Shown here in pieces: positions 35,501-50,500 of a stretch of 64,000 nt of DNA. Source of the stretch: Amyelois transitella (taxonomy: Eukaryota; Arthropoda; Insecta; Lepidoptera; Pyralidae); NCBI RefSeq assembly GCF_032362555.1, contig NC_083507.1:1615001-1679000 (forward strand). Direction: 5' to 3'. The notes under the pieces are model-generated. The model was not told the origin of the DNA. It searched no databases and saw only the letters and a program-made list of their open reading frames with translations. Within the stretch, counting starts at the first letter, position 1. The number at the start of each line of letters is the position of its first letter. A program made the position numbers and the translations under genes.

Positions 35501-38500
35501 CATCTTTTAGCCACAGTGCTCGGCCTCTTAGTACTTATTTTAGAGACTGTGGGCTCCGTCTACCCCATAAGGTACAAAGACGTGAGCGTATATACCTACA
35601 TATGTATGTAAAAATCTGCTGATTTAACTGAGATAGTGCACATTATTAACTGACTTCAAAAAAGGAGAACGTTCTCAAATTCGACTGTATATTTTTAACT
35701 GTTAACGGCTACCATTCCGTGTGGTTCCCGACATCTTAGAATAGGACCACTCCCTCTCTTTCCCATGGATGTCGTAAAAGGCGACTAAGGGCACGGATTC
35801 TAATAAACTCGAAACTTCTTTTAGGCGATGTGCTAACAACCTGCACACGGCCGGTACATGGCCGAAGTGGGATTCCAACCTGTGCATTTCTGCGCATCAC
35901 GCATTCTAACCACTTCACTGATTCGACTCGCCTACGCTCTCCATCATACATACCTATCGTCGACTGCATATAATTAGGTCCAATCATATCTTTATTCTGC
36001 GCCAAACCCTGATTCTGATTGAAACTCGGCATCTGATAGCCGATATTCGTCGGCGGAGGCGTATAAAAGTTCGACTGCAAATTCATAGATGGCGTTGTGT
36101 ACGCATTATTGAACGATTGGTCGGGTTTCCACCACGTAGGTTGGCACTCCCGCTGGTTGTTCAACCAATTCGGTTGCTGGGTGTTGAACAGCGATTGATT
36201 CTTGAAACTGTCATCGCGGAATATATTCTCGTTCTCTTGCGCGTTCTGCCAGTACTTGTATTGGTTCGCGAATCTCGGCGGCAGGTCGTTGAGGAAATTC
36301 TTTTTGTCGCCGGACATTTGATAATTGTGACCGAACTTCTGGACATCGTGGAACATGTCGTGACGGGAACTCTGCTTTTGTAATGCGGCCGTTCGCACGT
36401 CGATCTCCTTCGGGTTGACAACGGGCAGTCTGATGTTGCTGCCGACGCCTGAAATAAATAAATTTTAATGATTCCTTTCTGAGATATGAAGTTACATACA
36501 TACGGTCACGTCTATATCCGCTGTGGGGTAAACATAACAACAGTCTTGAAAAGACTGATCGGCCACGTTCAGCTATTTGGCTTAATGATAGAATTGAGAT
36601 TCAAATAGTGACAGGTTGCTAGCCCATCGCCCTTAAAAAAAGAATCCCAAGTTCGTAAGCCTATCCCTTAATCGCCTTTTACGACATCCATGGGAAAGAG
36701 ATGGAGTGAGTCCTATCCTTTTTTGTGCGTGTGCCGGGAACACACGGCACATAATATAAAGTTGATGAAAACAAACTTTTTTTTTTTTGGGAAAACTCAG
36801 GTAATTTAAAGCGGGAATCGAACCCAGACCTTTTGATACATTGTCAAAATTACAGAAATGTTTTAGTAATTCTTAAACACTTTTTTAAACATACAGCCTT
36901 ATTATTTTTTATAAGAAAGAATCTAAAGTCATGACGTATTACGATCACTATATTATTATAGTCTTCCTATTTTCTTTGTCTGTAAGTGTATGTGCTAATC
37001 TCGGAAAGTTATGGAAGGATTTTATTCCCGTTTGAAACGTTGGAAAGACTGTTCACAGACTAAGGTTTATATCTACAATATAGTTATTAATATTAGTTAG
37101 TTTATATCAATAATTATAGTTTTTATATACACGTGCAAAGCCGGGGCGGGTTGCTAGTTTACAATAAATAAAACTTACCTGGCGGCTGATAATTAGGATT
37201 ATAACTGATCCCCGCATTTTGTATTCCATAATTCTTCTGGAAGTTCATTCTCGGCTCGTTATAAGTCTGTGTTGCCATATTCGGCGCCCAATTACCCTGC
37301 TGAGGCGGGTGTTGGTAGTTTTGCTGAGGATTGGTAGGATTGGTAGTTTTTTGTTCCCTCTTCTCCTCCTTCTCCTTCTTGGGTTCCGGGTCCGTGTTGA
37401 CAAGGTGGGGATACCCGGCGGACTTGTCCTTCAGCGAGAGAATTCCCCCGGTTTTTCTGCCTATAGGGAGGTTAGCTAGGGACTTTATTGGTTTTGGTTG
37501 TATTATTTTGGGTTTCTCATCTTTGGTCTCGGTTTCGGCCGAGTCCGGTGTGGGCGGCGGCGTCACGAATTTCACCTGTCAACATACATACAAACATAAA
37601 ATCACGCCTCTTTGCCGGAGGGGTAGGCTGAGACTACCTCTTTCCATTTGCCACGATCTCTGCATACTTCCTTCGCTTCATCCACATTCATAACTCTCTT
37701 CATACAAGCTCGGCGGTTTCGGGTACTTTTGACCTGACCTTTTACCAGGACATCCTTAATTTGATCTAGATACGTTGGTCTAGGTCAATATTCACCTGTC
37801 AAATAGGTACAATATAACTAATAATGAAAACATTATTGTCCCAATACTAAATAACTTGATCCCTGTGACAACTGCCTATCCCTTAGTCGCCTTTTACGAC
37901 ATCCAAGTGATAGAGATGGAGTGGTCCTATTCTTTTTCTATTGGTGCCGGATACCTAAAGGCACTGTCGGGATTCACACAGCAAAAAAAAATTGTAAAAA
38001 AAAGAACGATTAAAGATGGTCTTTAGACTGGCTACAACCTCATCTCGGAGAGGAGCCTGTGGGATCGGCTTTGGCTTGGACCACTGACAGAATTGAGATT
38101 CAAACAGTGACAGGTTGCAAGCCCATCGTCTTAAAGAAGAATCCCGAGCATTTATAAGCATATCCTTTATTAGTGGTCCTATTCTTTTTCATATTGAACC
38201 GGTGCCGGGAACCACACGGTCTTACATATATATACATATAGTCACGTCTAAATCCCTTGCGGGGTAGACAGAGCCAACAGTCTTGAAAAGACTGAATGGC
38301 CACGTTCAGCTATTTGGCTTAATGATAGAACGATATAATGATAGAATTCCACATGTTCTTTGTGATTTTAATTCACCATCGCCACAAGCCTTTCCCTTTT
38401 ACGACATCCGTGGAAAAGATATGGAATGGTCCCATTTTAAAGGTGCCGGGAACCACACGACACCGTGTGTATGAGAGCAACGTCACCTGTTTGTTAGACT

Positions 38501-41500
38501 CCTCCTGCTTCCTCATGATGGCCGCCATTGCGATGTTGACGCGAGGCTTCTTCTCCTTCTTATCCTCACTCTTGTTGCATTCTTCACCAGCCTCCGGCTC
38601 CTGCGATATCATCAGGTTAAGATGACTTGGATTACTATTTAGACGATATTATCCTTGGCGCGAACGCTTTATTTGTTTGTAATATCTTTATTGTATAGAA
38701 ATTTAAACAGTAACAAGAAAATAGTAAGTACATAGTTATAAAAGAAACAAATCACTTGCAATGGCGGACTTATCCCATGAAGGGATCTCTTCCAGTCAAC
38801 CGGCAAACAATAAAGGAAATAGATAATTCAGTAAAAAGCGGCAAGTCACAGATATTAGCAACAATATAATAATATACTAACAGAAATACATATCTTAACT
38901 GAATAAACAACAATAACTAAACTCAACTCAACGCTATTATCCTACTAATATTATAAATGCGAAAGTTTGTATGTCAGGATGACAATATGGATGTTTGTTA
39001 CTCTTTCACGCAAAAACTACTGAACCGATTACGATGAAATTTGGTATGTGGGTAGCTGAAGACCCAGAATAACACATAGGCTACGCTTTTTTATCCCAGA
39101 GTTCCCGCGGGATTGATAGGGTTTCCATGCGGACGAAGTCGCGGGCGGCCTCTAGTCTTAAATAATACAGAGGGGTTAGTGCGAGTTTTAATCGATCAAA
39201 CGCGTCGACTAAGTTAACGCGAATTTAAAACCCTATGTCATTGAGTATGTATCACGTAACACGCTTCGAACTTACTTCGAGGCGTACTAAATCTGTGTAA
39301 TATGTCCCGTATATATTTATTCCGATTATAAAGTCATACAGCTGAATGTGTCTTTCAGTCTTTTCAAGAATGTTGACTAGGTCTACCTTGCAAGGAATAT
39401 CGACGTGACTATATGTATGTATTCATGTACAAATATATATAGCACAATTGGCGGACTTAGTGCTAGAAGCATTATCTACCTGTCAACCAGAGACGGGAGA
39501 ACTTTATGTGGGGTCAAACAAAATTAATATATTTATATTTTACTAAATATAATAAACATACATAAAAACTACAAAACAAAAAGACTATAAATATAAAAAG
39601 ACTAGCTGTGCCCGCGACTTCGTCCGCGTGGAATAGTTATTTTGGGCATCATTGAAGCCCCCAAGGATGAATAATTTCCCCCGTTTTTTTTCACATATTC
39701 CATTACTTCTTTGCTCCTTATAGTTATAGCGTGATGTTAAATAGCCTAAAGCCTTCCTCGATAAATGGTCTATTCGACGCAAAAATATTTTTTTCAATTC
39801 GAACCAGTAGTTCCTGAGATTAGCGCGTTCAAACAAACAAACTCTTCAGCTTTATAATATTAGTATAGATTATTCACCTGGTCATCTTGTGTAGAAGCCA
39901 ATGCCCGTTCTTCCCTCGCTCGTTCCAACGACCCCTGTGGTTTCAGTATACCAACGCGTTTCTCGCGAACTGAAGAAAAATAATTATTAATTTAATTTGG
40001 AACTAAGAAAATAATAAATTTAATTTTAAATTATTTATACGGCCTTTGTGGCGCAGCGGTAGTACGCTTGCCTGTGACACCGGAGGTCCCGGGTTCGAAT
40101 CCCGGCCAGGGTGTGATGAGAAAATAACTTTTTGTAATTGGTCTGGGTCTTGGATGTTTATATGATAAAATATAGTATCGTTGAGTTAGTATCTCGTAAC
40201 ACAAGTCTCGAACTTACTTCGAGGCTAACTCAATCTGTGTAATTTGTCCCGTACATATTTATTATTTATGCCATTTATTTATACAAAGCTGAAGACAGAA
40301 GTCCGTAAAAAAATTTAAAATGTCAGATCCCAAGACTTGAAACAGGGTGCAACTGGGAACACGCAAAGATGAGAGGGTCAAAACGATAATTGCTCTAAAT
40401 CGAGAAAAAATCCTATAATTTTCTAAAATTTTTGCCATTATTGGCGGCTCCTCGTCGCTGTCCCGCGCCCCGGGCTCGCCCACAGACACTAGCTGACGTC
40501 AGAGAGACATGTACCACTAGAGCCCCGACCTTTCTCCCGGAAGTCCGCCTCGGAGATCACTATGGGCGGCGGCGGCTCCTCGTCGCTGTCCCGCGCCCCG
40601 GGCTCGCCCACAGACACTAGCTGACGTCAGAGAGACATGTACCACTAGAGCCCCGACCTTTCTCCCGGAAGTCCGCCTCGGAGATCACTATGGGCGGCGG
40701 CGGCTCCTCGTCGCTGTCCCGCGCCCCGGGCTCGCCCACAGACACTAGCTGACGTCAGAGAGACATGTACCACTAGAGCCCCGACCTTTCTCGCGGAAGT
40801 CCGCCTCGGAGATCACTATGGGCGGCGGCGGCTCCTCGTCGCTGTCCCGCGCCCCGGGCTCGCCCACAGACACTAGCTGACGTCAGAGAGACATGTACCA
40901 CTAGAGCCCCGACCTTTCTCCCGGAAGTCCGCCTCGGAGATCACTATGGGCGGCGGCGGCTCCTCGTCGCTGTCCCGCGCCCCGGGCTCGCCCACAGACA
41001 CTAGCTGACGTCAGAGAGACATGTACCACTAGAGCCCCGACCTTTCTCGCGGAAGTCCGCCTCGGAGATCACTATGGGCGGCGGCGGCTCCTCGTCGCTG
41101 TCCCGCGCCCCGGGCTCGCCCACAGACAACTCGGCTAACGATTCGGACAGTTGCTCCCCGCCCACGGTGGCAGCCGTAAATGTAAGCTCGCCGTTTTCTT
41201 CTCTGTCAAATAGAATACTATACTCTGTTAAATAAATTCTTCTGAGGATCAATAAAGTTTTAAACAAATAAATTAATTAAAATATGTACATAATACATAA
41301 AATACTATCTATTTTGTAAGTCGCATTTCAATGAAATAATATACCTACAAGTCAATGAAATAACGACCTTATCACAAGTGAATTAAACTTAAAATCCAAA
41401 AACAAAATATCTCCAGCTGTCTCGCTCGTAATAAGCGTAATTCAAAAAGCGCGGTTCGCTTTGATAGGCGGATAAGTTCAAATTATTGCGCTATAAAAAA

Positions 41501-44500
41501 AAATATTCTGCGTTTAAAATCGGTGTAGGTAAGACTTCTGTAAACCGTTGAAGAAGTATTCACAGACTCACGTGTAGGAGAGGCAATCGGGCTGAAGTCT
41601 CGCGAGTTCCTTCGCGAGAGCCACGAGTCTGCGCGCGCGCAGGCGGTGTTCCAACTCCGGCTCGCTGCTCAGCGATAATGACGACACTTCCGGCGGCCTG
41701 TGTGTCACCAAACAACAGCATTGAAGGCACTGGCTATTATTATGTATTCTACTTGTACATTATGTTCATTTCATTCAATAAAATTACATGACCATCATCA
41801 TAAAATATATATGTCCGTGTAGTTTCCTACACGTTCCCGTGAGATTCAAATATTGACAGGTTCGTCGGTCGCCTACAAGAAGAATCCCAAATGTCTCAAA
41901 CAAGTTTACCCTCAGTCGTCTTTTACGACATCCACGGGAAAGATATCTGTTTCTTCAGTCGGGAATCACACGACACCCACTAGATGGCTGTCGTAAATAC
42001 AAATGCCTCATTAAGGCGGCCCAGAAAAATCTGTCATCACTTGTGGGTGCTTAAACATACATACATACACATGGTCACGTCTATATCCCTTGTGGGGTAG
42101 ACAGAGCCAACAGTCTTGAAAAGACTGATAGGCCACGCGCAGCTATTTGGCTTAATGATAGAATTGAGATTCAAATAGTGACAGGTTGCTAGCCCATCGC
42201 CTAAAAAAAAGAATCCCAAGTTTGTAAGCCTATCCCTTACTCGCCTTTTACGACATTCATGGAGAAGAGTGGTCCTATTCTTTTTTGTACTGGTGTCGGG
42301 AACCACACGGCACGGGTGCTTAAATGTGAGGTCTGGTCTACTTTAGATAAATAAAAAAATAAAAATCTTTATTGGCCTAAAAGAAAATATGTTACATACA
42401 TTCCATACAAGAGGAAGTAAATAAAAGTACATCCTACTTAATATTATAAATGCGAAAGTTTGTATGTCAGTATGGATGTTTGTTACTCTTTCACGCAAAA
42501 ACTACTGAACCGATTACGATGAAATTTGGTATGTAGGTAGCTGAAGACCCAGAATAACATATAGGCTACTTTTTATCCCGGAGTTCCCGCGGGATTGATT
42601 CCACGCGGACGAAGTCGCGGGCGGCCTCTAGTACTTAATATCTAAACTGGGACAGAAATAAAACATGCTACACAGTATTAACAAAGATTCCCACACTAGG
42701 CTAAGCCTGTTTCGTGGGTAACCTTTAGAGTCTTACTTGTCCTCAATCTGCGAGTCCAAATCGGGTAGTTTGCCACCATATGTGTCCCAGCAGGCGTAGT
42801 TGGCGAACCGCAGACCTTCGAAAGACGCCTCCAGTGGCAGGAACCCGTTTAGCTCCTCATCTTCAGGCAATGGCACCGTGTCATCTGGAGAAATAATCAT
42901 TAATGGCTTTTACATACATATGTACGGTCGCGTTCATAATTGCAGTCATAGTTCGCAAAACTTTATAGCTTGCACCGCTGCTATCACTCACACATTCACA
43001 CAAATAACACAATAAACAACAAGCGGTGAAACGTTGGGTAACGCGCCATCAAGAAGAGGGTAGTGTAAAAAGTCGACCCCGCAGCGACCGTCGTCCGCTA
43101 ATAATCAACACAGCGACAGCCACACAGCGGAGATCCATGGTGGAACAGTACGAAAATAATGGCTTCATACCGACCAGAATATTTGCGGAACAGTTCGACA
43201 CATCAGTGGTTACTGTTCGTCGAGTTTGCATCGTGAGGGACTACACCACAGACAGCCAGCAAGAAAGCCGTATTTATCCGAAATAAATAAGCAAAGACGT
43301 TTAGAATTTGCTCGGCAGTATTTGGATTTTGCCTGGAAAGAAGCGATATTTACGGACGAAAATTTCGTTTATGTCATCACAACACGGTAGGCTTCATTTA
43401 TGGCGAAGAAATGCAACTCGGTATGAAGAAAAAAATATTGTGCCAAATATGGAGTCTGAACACATATCTGTAAATATGTGGGGCTGGATGAGTGCTGCTG
43501 GACCTGGGGAACAGGTCTGGATAGCAGGACGCGCTACAGCTGCTCATTATGTGCAAGTGCTGGAAGAAACCATGTTACCAACTGTGCGGTATATTTATCC
43601 GATTGATGATATGCCAACAATATCATTTGTGCCCTGTGCATCGAGTCCATATAGTGCGTGAAAGCTTCTGCCAGTTTATATTAAAACTACTAATTACTTA
43701 GATAGTATTTAAGGACAGCTTCAATATCTTTTCTTTATGAAAACGAATAATTAAGCTGTAACCGTAATAACAGGAGATAAGTAGATGATACAATTAGTGT
43801 AATATGCTGTATGTATAGCTTTATATAATCATCAATATGTAAACAAAACTATAGGTAAACTGTTTCAATAAAATTTACTGTGCCGTGTGGTTCCCGGCAC
43901 CAATACGAAAAAGAATAGGACCACTCCATCTCTTTCCCATGGATGTCGTAAAAGGCGACTAAGGGATAGGCTTATAAAATTGCGATCCTTTTTTTAGGCG
44001 ATGGGCTTGCAACCTGTCACTATTTGGATCTCAATTCCATCATTAAGCAGAGCAGCTGAATGTGGCCATTCAGTCTTTTCGGGACTATTGGCTCTGTCTA
44101 CCCCGCAAGGGATATAGACGTGACTATATGTATGTATGTATAAAATTTACTAATTTTAATTATTGAATGTTTTATTTTCTCCCTCTTGTTTAATATTTCT
44201 TGCTGATTTCCGTGTTTGAAGACAACTTTCCGTGTTTGTAATTCTTAGATATCAGTTAGTTAGTCAGTCAGTTACTTAGTTCAAATGGCACCTTGAAACA
44301 TTAAAAATTGTCAGTAACACTAATTTTTTTTTAATAGGCAAAAAAAATCCTTGAGTAACTTCGGAATCCAAGTAACGCTAGTAACTAGAACAAGCGAGTG
44401 TGTGCAAGCGAGATTATCTAATATATCTTAGATCTCACTTGCTCACACAAGTAATAAAATTGCTACCCAATAACTTTCAAAGGAACCACTACCTATGTTA

Positions 44501-47500
44501 GGGTCGTGTGCAGATAAACTTTCAACCTTATTGAAATGTCATAAGTCTGGCAGTCGCAGGCTTCCCTCTATAGGCAAATCTTATGCAAATAATGAGAGAC
44601 AACGATATCTCGATCGACAATTATCGGGCCCAGTTCGGCCATCGTTGATTACCGTCTCTTTCTGTTTTGTTATGTTATAATATGTCATAGAATAATAAAC
44701 TGTTTTACTTAGTAATCATTGGTATTAAAGACCGTATTCATTTGATGGAATATTTTTTCTTTTTAAATATGCATGTGTGTGTGTGTCTAGTGGAACCACA
44801 GTGCACGCTATTTTAACCCGTAAGAATTTTAAAACTATGACTGCAGATATGAACGCGATCGTACATAAAATCACGCCTCTTTCCCGGAGGGGTAGGCTGA
44901 GACTACCTCTTTCCACTTGCCACGATCTCTGCATACTTCCTCCGCTTCTTTCACATTCATAATTCTCTTCATAGAAGCTCAGCGGTGTTCCTTAATGGCT
45001 TTTCAAGAAAAAATAATCCACAAAGGTTGCTAAGGTCTGACGGGAGATTTACCCAATTCAGAATCATGCGCATCCGTGCTTCTCTCCAGAGAGTTTAGGA
45101 TGTGATCATGATTAACGCCAGGGGGAAGAAGATATTACTTGTATACATACATACATACATATAATTACGTCTATATCTCTTGCGGGGTAGACAGAGCCAA
45201 CAGTCTTGAAAAGACTGATAGGCCACATTGAGCTATTTGCCTTAATGATAGAATTGAGATTTAAATAGTGACAGGTTGCTAGCCCGTCGCCTAAAAGAAG
45301 AATCCCAAGTTTATAATCATATCCCTTAGTCGCCTTTAACAACATCCATGGGAACGAGATGGAGTGGTCCTACCTAACGTATATATGCGTGCGGAATGCC
45401 ATTCAAAAATGAATCTTGATATGTTTACATTAAGATTCATTTTCAAACAGACAGTCGTAGGTATGTTTATTTCAATCACTTACTTAGCGGGTTGAGTCTA
45501 TTGTCTAAAAAACGGTAGAAAAAAAACAGAGATGTTACATAGGCGGGACTTATCGCAAATGCAATCTCTTCCAGTCAACTTAACAAGACACCCTGTATAG
45601 TTGTGTGTATGAAAGGTGTAGCTGTTCAAGACACCCTGTATAGTCGTTTGTATGAAATGTGTAGCTGTCCAAGACACCCTGTATAGTCGTTTGTATGAAA
45701 TGTGTAGCTGTCCAACACACCCTGTACAGTCGTTTGTATGAAATGTGTAGCTGTCCAAGACACCCTGTACAGTCGTTTGTATGAAATGTGTAGCTGTCCA
45801 AGACACCCTGTACAGTCGTTTGTATGAAATGTGTAGCTGTCCAAGACACCCTGTATAGTCGTTTGTATGAAATGTGTAGCTGTCCAAGACACCCTGTACA
45901 GTCGTTTGTATGAAATGTGTAGCTGTCCAAGACACCCTGTATAGTCGTTTGTATGAAATGTGTAGCTGTCCAACACACCCTGTATAGTCGTTTGTATGAA
46001 ATGTGTAGCTGTCCAAGACACCCTGTACAGTCGTTTGTATGAAATGTGTAGCTGTCCAAGACACCCTGTATAGTCGTTTGTATGAAATGTGTAGCTGTCC
46101 AAGACACCCTGTATAGTCGTTTGTATGAAATGTGTAGCTGTCCAAGACACCCTGTATAGTCGTTTATATGAAATGTGTAGTTGTCAAAGACACCCTGTAT
46201 AGTTAGTTGTGTGTATGAAATGTGTAGCTGTCCAAGACACCCTGTACAGTCGTTTGTATGAAATGTGTAGTTGTCAAAGACACCCTGTATAGTTAGTTGT
46301 GTGTATGAAATGTGTAGCTGTCCAAGACACCCTGTATAGTTGGGTGTATGAAATGTGTAGTTGACAAAGACACCCTGTATAGTTAGTTGTGTGTATGAAA
46401 TGTGTAGCTGTCCAAGACACCCTGTATAGTCGTTTGTATGAAATGTGTAGCTGTCCAAGACACCCTGTATTGTATAGTCGTTTGTATGAAATGTGAAAAC
46501 GCGCAGTGTCCGGCGCCTGCCACCCATACTCACACGTGTCGGCGCGCAGAGCGTGCGCCCGCGCAGCGGAGGCGGCGCGCGCCAGCGCCGGCCACAGCGC
46601 GGGCGCGCGCCACGCCCGCCAGCGCAGCGCCGCGGGCGCAGCTGTCAGCCACGACGCCCACACCTTCACTGGGGAACGTATATACATATAATGTCGTCAC
46701 AGCACTGAATTACAGCAGCAACCAGCCATCGATGTTATATTAGACGGGAATGAATGGAAGCGATTCTATATCTACACTAAGCCACTCTATTGATAAAGAG
46801 AAAAGATATCTTGTTCTATCTCTATACCAGCTACCTAAGCACTTTTCAAGACTAGTACTTAGGTAGCTTGTAGCTTGTAACAGTTTTACAAATACTAATA
46901 TATAAGATACTAGAGGCCGCCCGCGACTTCGTCCGCATGGAAACCCTATCAATCCCGCGGGAACTCCGGGATAAAAAGTAAAAGTTACCTATATGTCATT
47001 CTTCAGCTACCTACATACAAAATTTCATCGTAATCGGTTCAGTAGTTTTTGCGTGAAAGAGTAACAAACATCGATACTGACATCCTGACATACAAACTTT
47101 CGCATCTATACTAATATTATAAAGCTGAAGAGTTTGTTTTGTTTGTTTGTTTGTTTGTTTAAACGCGCTAATCTCAGAAACTACTGAACCGATTTGAATA
47201 ATTCTTTCACTGTTAGATAGTCTATTTATCGAGGAAGGCTATAGGCTACATTTTATCCCGGATTTCCTACGGGAAACGTCAACAATGCAGGTGCAAGTTG
47301 AATGAGTCGGCCATCTGCAAGCTTTCCACGCGAACGCTGCGCAAACCAACAATGATATAGTAAAACAACTAGAGGCCGCCCGCGACTTCGTCCGCATGGA
47401 AACCCTATCAATCCCGCGGGAACTCTGGGATAAAAAGTAGCCTATGTGTTATTCTGGGTCTTCAGCTACCTACATACCAAATTTCATGGTAATTGGTTCA

Positions 47501-50500
47501 GTAGTTTTTGCGTGGAAGAGTAACAAACATCCATACATCCATACAAACTTTCACCTTTATAATAGTAGTAGGATGTACTAAAGATGTGAAGTACATTTTT
47601 TGCCACAAAAAAGTCCGCGTGAGCATATATCTATCTCTTAAGGTTTACTTACAATAACCACTTTTATGTTCATTTTTTAAGATTATTTTTTCATTATAAA
47701 CATAAGTTATTTATATAGTTATTTCTTTCGGCTTTTCATGTAGACTAAAATTTCCATTTACAGTATATAAATCAAACGAATAGGTTTTGAGATATAGTCG
47801 TTATAAGCAATTTGCAGCGAAACATTTAATACGGCGAACCAGCGTTCTTTCTAATACGCGTGACCGCCTGACCGCCCTTTCGATCGCCCTGCTCTATCCT
47901 ACTTCCTACATATAGATAGGTATCATGCTACTTATAATACTTCCTTTGTATGTAGCAGTGAAAACTGCATTCAAATTGAACCCGTGGTTTTGGAGATACA
48001 TGCTAACATTCATTTATGTAAACAATTGTAAACTGCAGCGCATCCTGGTGATTTGTAACCGTAACACCTATCTAAGAACATGCACCAATAAAATCTAAAT
48101 CCAGTAGTGAAAACCGCATTAAAATCGGACCAGTAGTTTTGGAGATATATGCTAACATTGGTTTGCACAAACAAACACAAACGCACAACCTCTCACCCTA
48201 AACGCATATATACGGTCACCCTTCGGTCGCGGGCCAATGTGGGCCAAGTCGTCGCCAAGTCGCATAACAATTAGCAGCTATAATTGATAAAGCCGAGGAG
48301 GATGTTTGCAAAAATAAATATGATGCCCAAAATAACTATTCCACGCGGACGAAGTCGCGGGCACAGCTAGTTTATAATATTAGTAGGATAACCTCAATTA
48401 ACAAAAAAGTGACTGCAAAAAGGCCTATTTTTAAAATAAAATATTGATTTTGATGTCTTGTAATACTCACAGGCAGCCAAGTAGGTCTTCTTAGACGGCG
48501 TGCTGTACGCGGACAGCGCCAACGCGAGCACGCTATTGGCGCACAGGCTCTGCGCCAGCGCAGCGCCGCGCGCCTCGTCCGCGCTCAATTCCGCAGTATC
48601 CAGCTTCAAATCCTCCGTGCACGAGTGTACTAACCAGATTAATACGCACGCCATCTTGAGAGAAAATTTCATTTAGTTTTTGGGATAAATAGGGATAATC
48701 CTAATTATTGATGGTGGTAAAAGGTAAATAATAAATATATTACTTTGAAACGTGCCGTGTAGTTCCCAGCACTTTACAATAATACCACTCCACACATCAT
48801 ACCCATGGATGTCGTAAAAGACGACTAAGGGAATGGCTGCGATGGGCTAGTACCCAAAGTACCCAATTCCACCAATTTGAATCTCAATTCTATTGTTAAG
48901 TAATACAGCTGATCGTGGCCTTTCAGTCATTTTGCTCTGACTGTTGACTCTGTCTACCCGGCATGGGATAAAGACGTGATACGTGACGTGATATGTCTGT
49001 ACTTTGCATCGCAAGATGATAAGATAACTTACCATAAGTTGTCAAAAAATGGTATTGATCAATGTACAGTCACTTGTAAGAAAAACATGAACCTTCCGTC
49101 TCTCCCACTTTTTTCAAATACAAATACTTTATTTGCTATAAATGCGGTACAAATATAGGTGTTACAAAGCATATACATTTCGCGCATTTAAATAAATAAA
49201 TATATACGGGACAAATTACACAGATATTCAACCAGTCATGGCATGCAAAAATACAGAAAATTTAAATTAAAATATATTCATACACATGAATATTAAGTTC
49301 ACTTCAACACGAGTTTATCTGCAGGCGACTGTACATACGCGTCTCGCTCTTTACTTCAAAAAGGAAACATCCTCACCTGTATCAGTGTGTCAGGTTCGAA
49401 GCTCTGAGTGCCCACTAGCGGTGTTAGGAACGAGTTTAGATTGTTCACTATAGCGGTCGCCGTGTCTAAACTGAAACAAGGGCAATTTTAAGGTTAGAGG
49501 TCTCAAGTTATACATACATACATAAAATCACGCCTCTTTCCCGGAGCGGTAGGAAGAGACTACCTCTTTCCACTTGCCATTGTTGATATATATATAAGTC
49601 AAGTTATATTGGATTTTTATTGTATTTATTATTTTATTATTAAAATCTCATATAAAACAATTAATTTGAACAATGTGTTCTCCCGTACACATTTCTAACT
49701 TCACAACTATCCAAATAGTTGTGAAGTTGACGTTGTTGAAGAAAATGCTGCAGTGCAATTCGTTACCGCTTCTACTGCACTGACGCTTTTGAACCGACAG
49801 TAAACTTAGTTTTAAGTAATTTAAGTTAACGTCAACCAATGTTGTGAAACCGAAAGATATGACAATTATAATTTTTTTTTCATTATTGTAGGACCTACCT
49901 ACCCTAACGCCTACCCCTAAGTCACGTTTTACAAAATCCATGGGAGAGCGATGAATGGTCCGATTCTTTTTACTATTCGGTGCCGGGAACCACACGGCAT
50001 CAGGTCCATCGGATCCGTAAACGGGCACATCACTAGCAGTAACGGGGTGTACTCACTCCTCGACCGTGTGTATCAGGTGAACGGCGCGGATCATCTCAGC
50101 GACGTAACTCTCCGCGTCCAGCCGCTGAGGAGTCGCAGCCGATTGCGCCTCCCGGGATGTTAAACCGGGTAATACGGGCAGGTCTTTGGTTTGGCTGTAA
50201 TAACATAAATACATACATAAAATCACGCCTCTTTCCCGGAGGGGGTAGGCAGAGACTGTAATAACAACACAATATATATGTATATCACTAGCTGTGCCCG
50301 CGACTTCGTCCGCGTGGAATAGTTATTATGGGCATCATTGAAGCCCTCAAGGATGAATAATTTTCCCTGTTTTTTTTTTCACATTTTTCATTATTTCTTT
50401 GATCTTTAGAGTTGCAGCGTGATGTTAAATGTTATATAGCCTAAAGCCTTCCTCGATAAATGGTCTGTTCAACGCAAAAATAATTTTTCAATTCGAACCA

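Noticed and set aside
40982-41202. Reading SMG7 through the exon 13 donor to the TAG after LSDVS as a gene end
   Set aside because: Downstream exons continue in phase and match the SMG7 C-terminal tail, so this stop is intronic.
43026-43661. Tc1/mariner transposase as a working mobile element
   Set aside because: It is frameshifted, damaged where the second catalytic aspartate should be, and truncated.
45498-46533. Minus-strand ORFs of 174-317 codons with a repeating HFIQTTIQGVLDSYT pattern
   Set aside because: They are readings of the 43-bp minisatellite in three frames, inside an SMG7 intron; no gene.
46438-46743. Plus-strand open frames rich in Arg and Ala
   Set aside because: Antisense of SMG7 exon 10.
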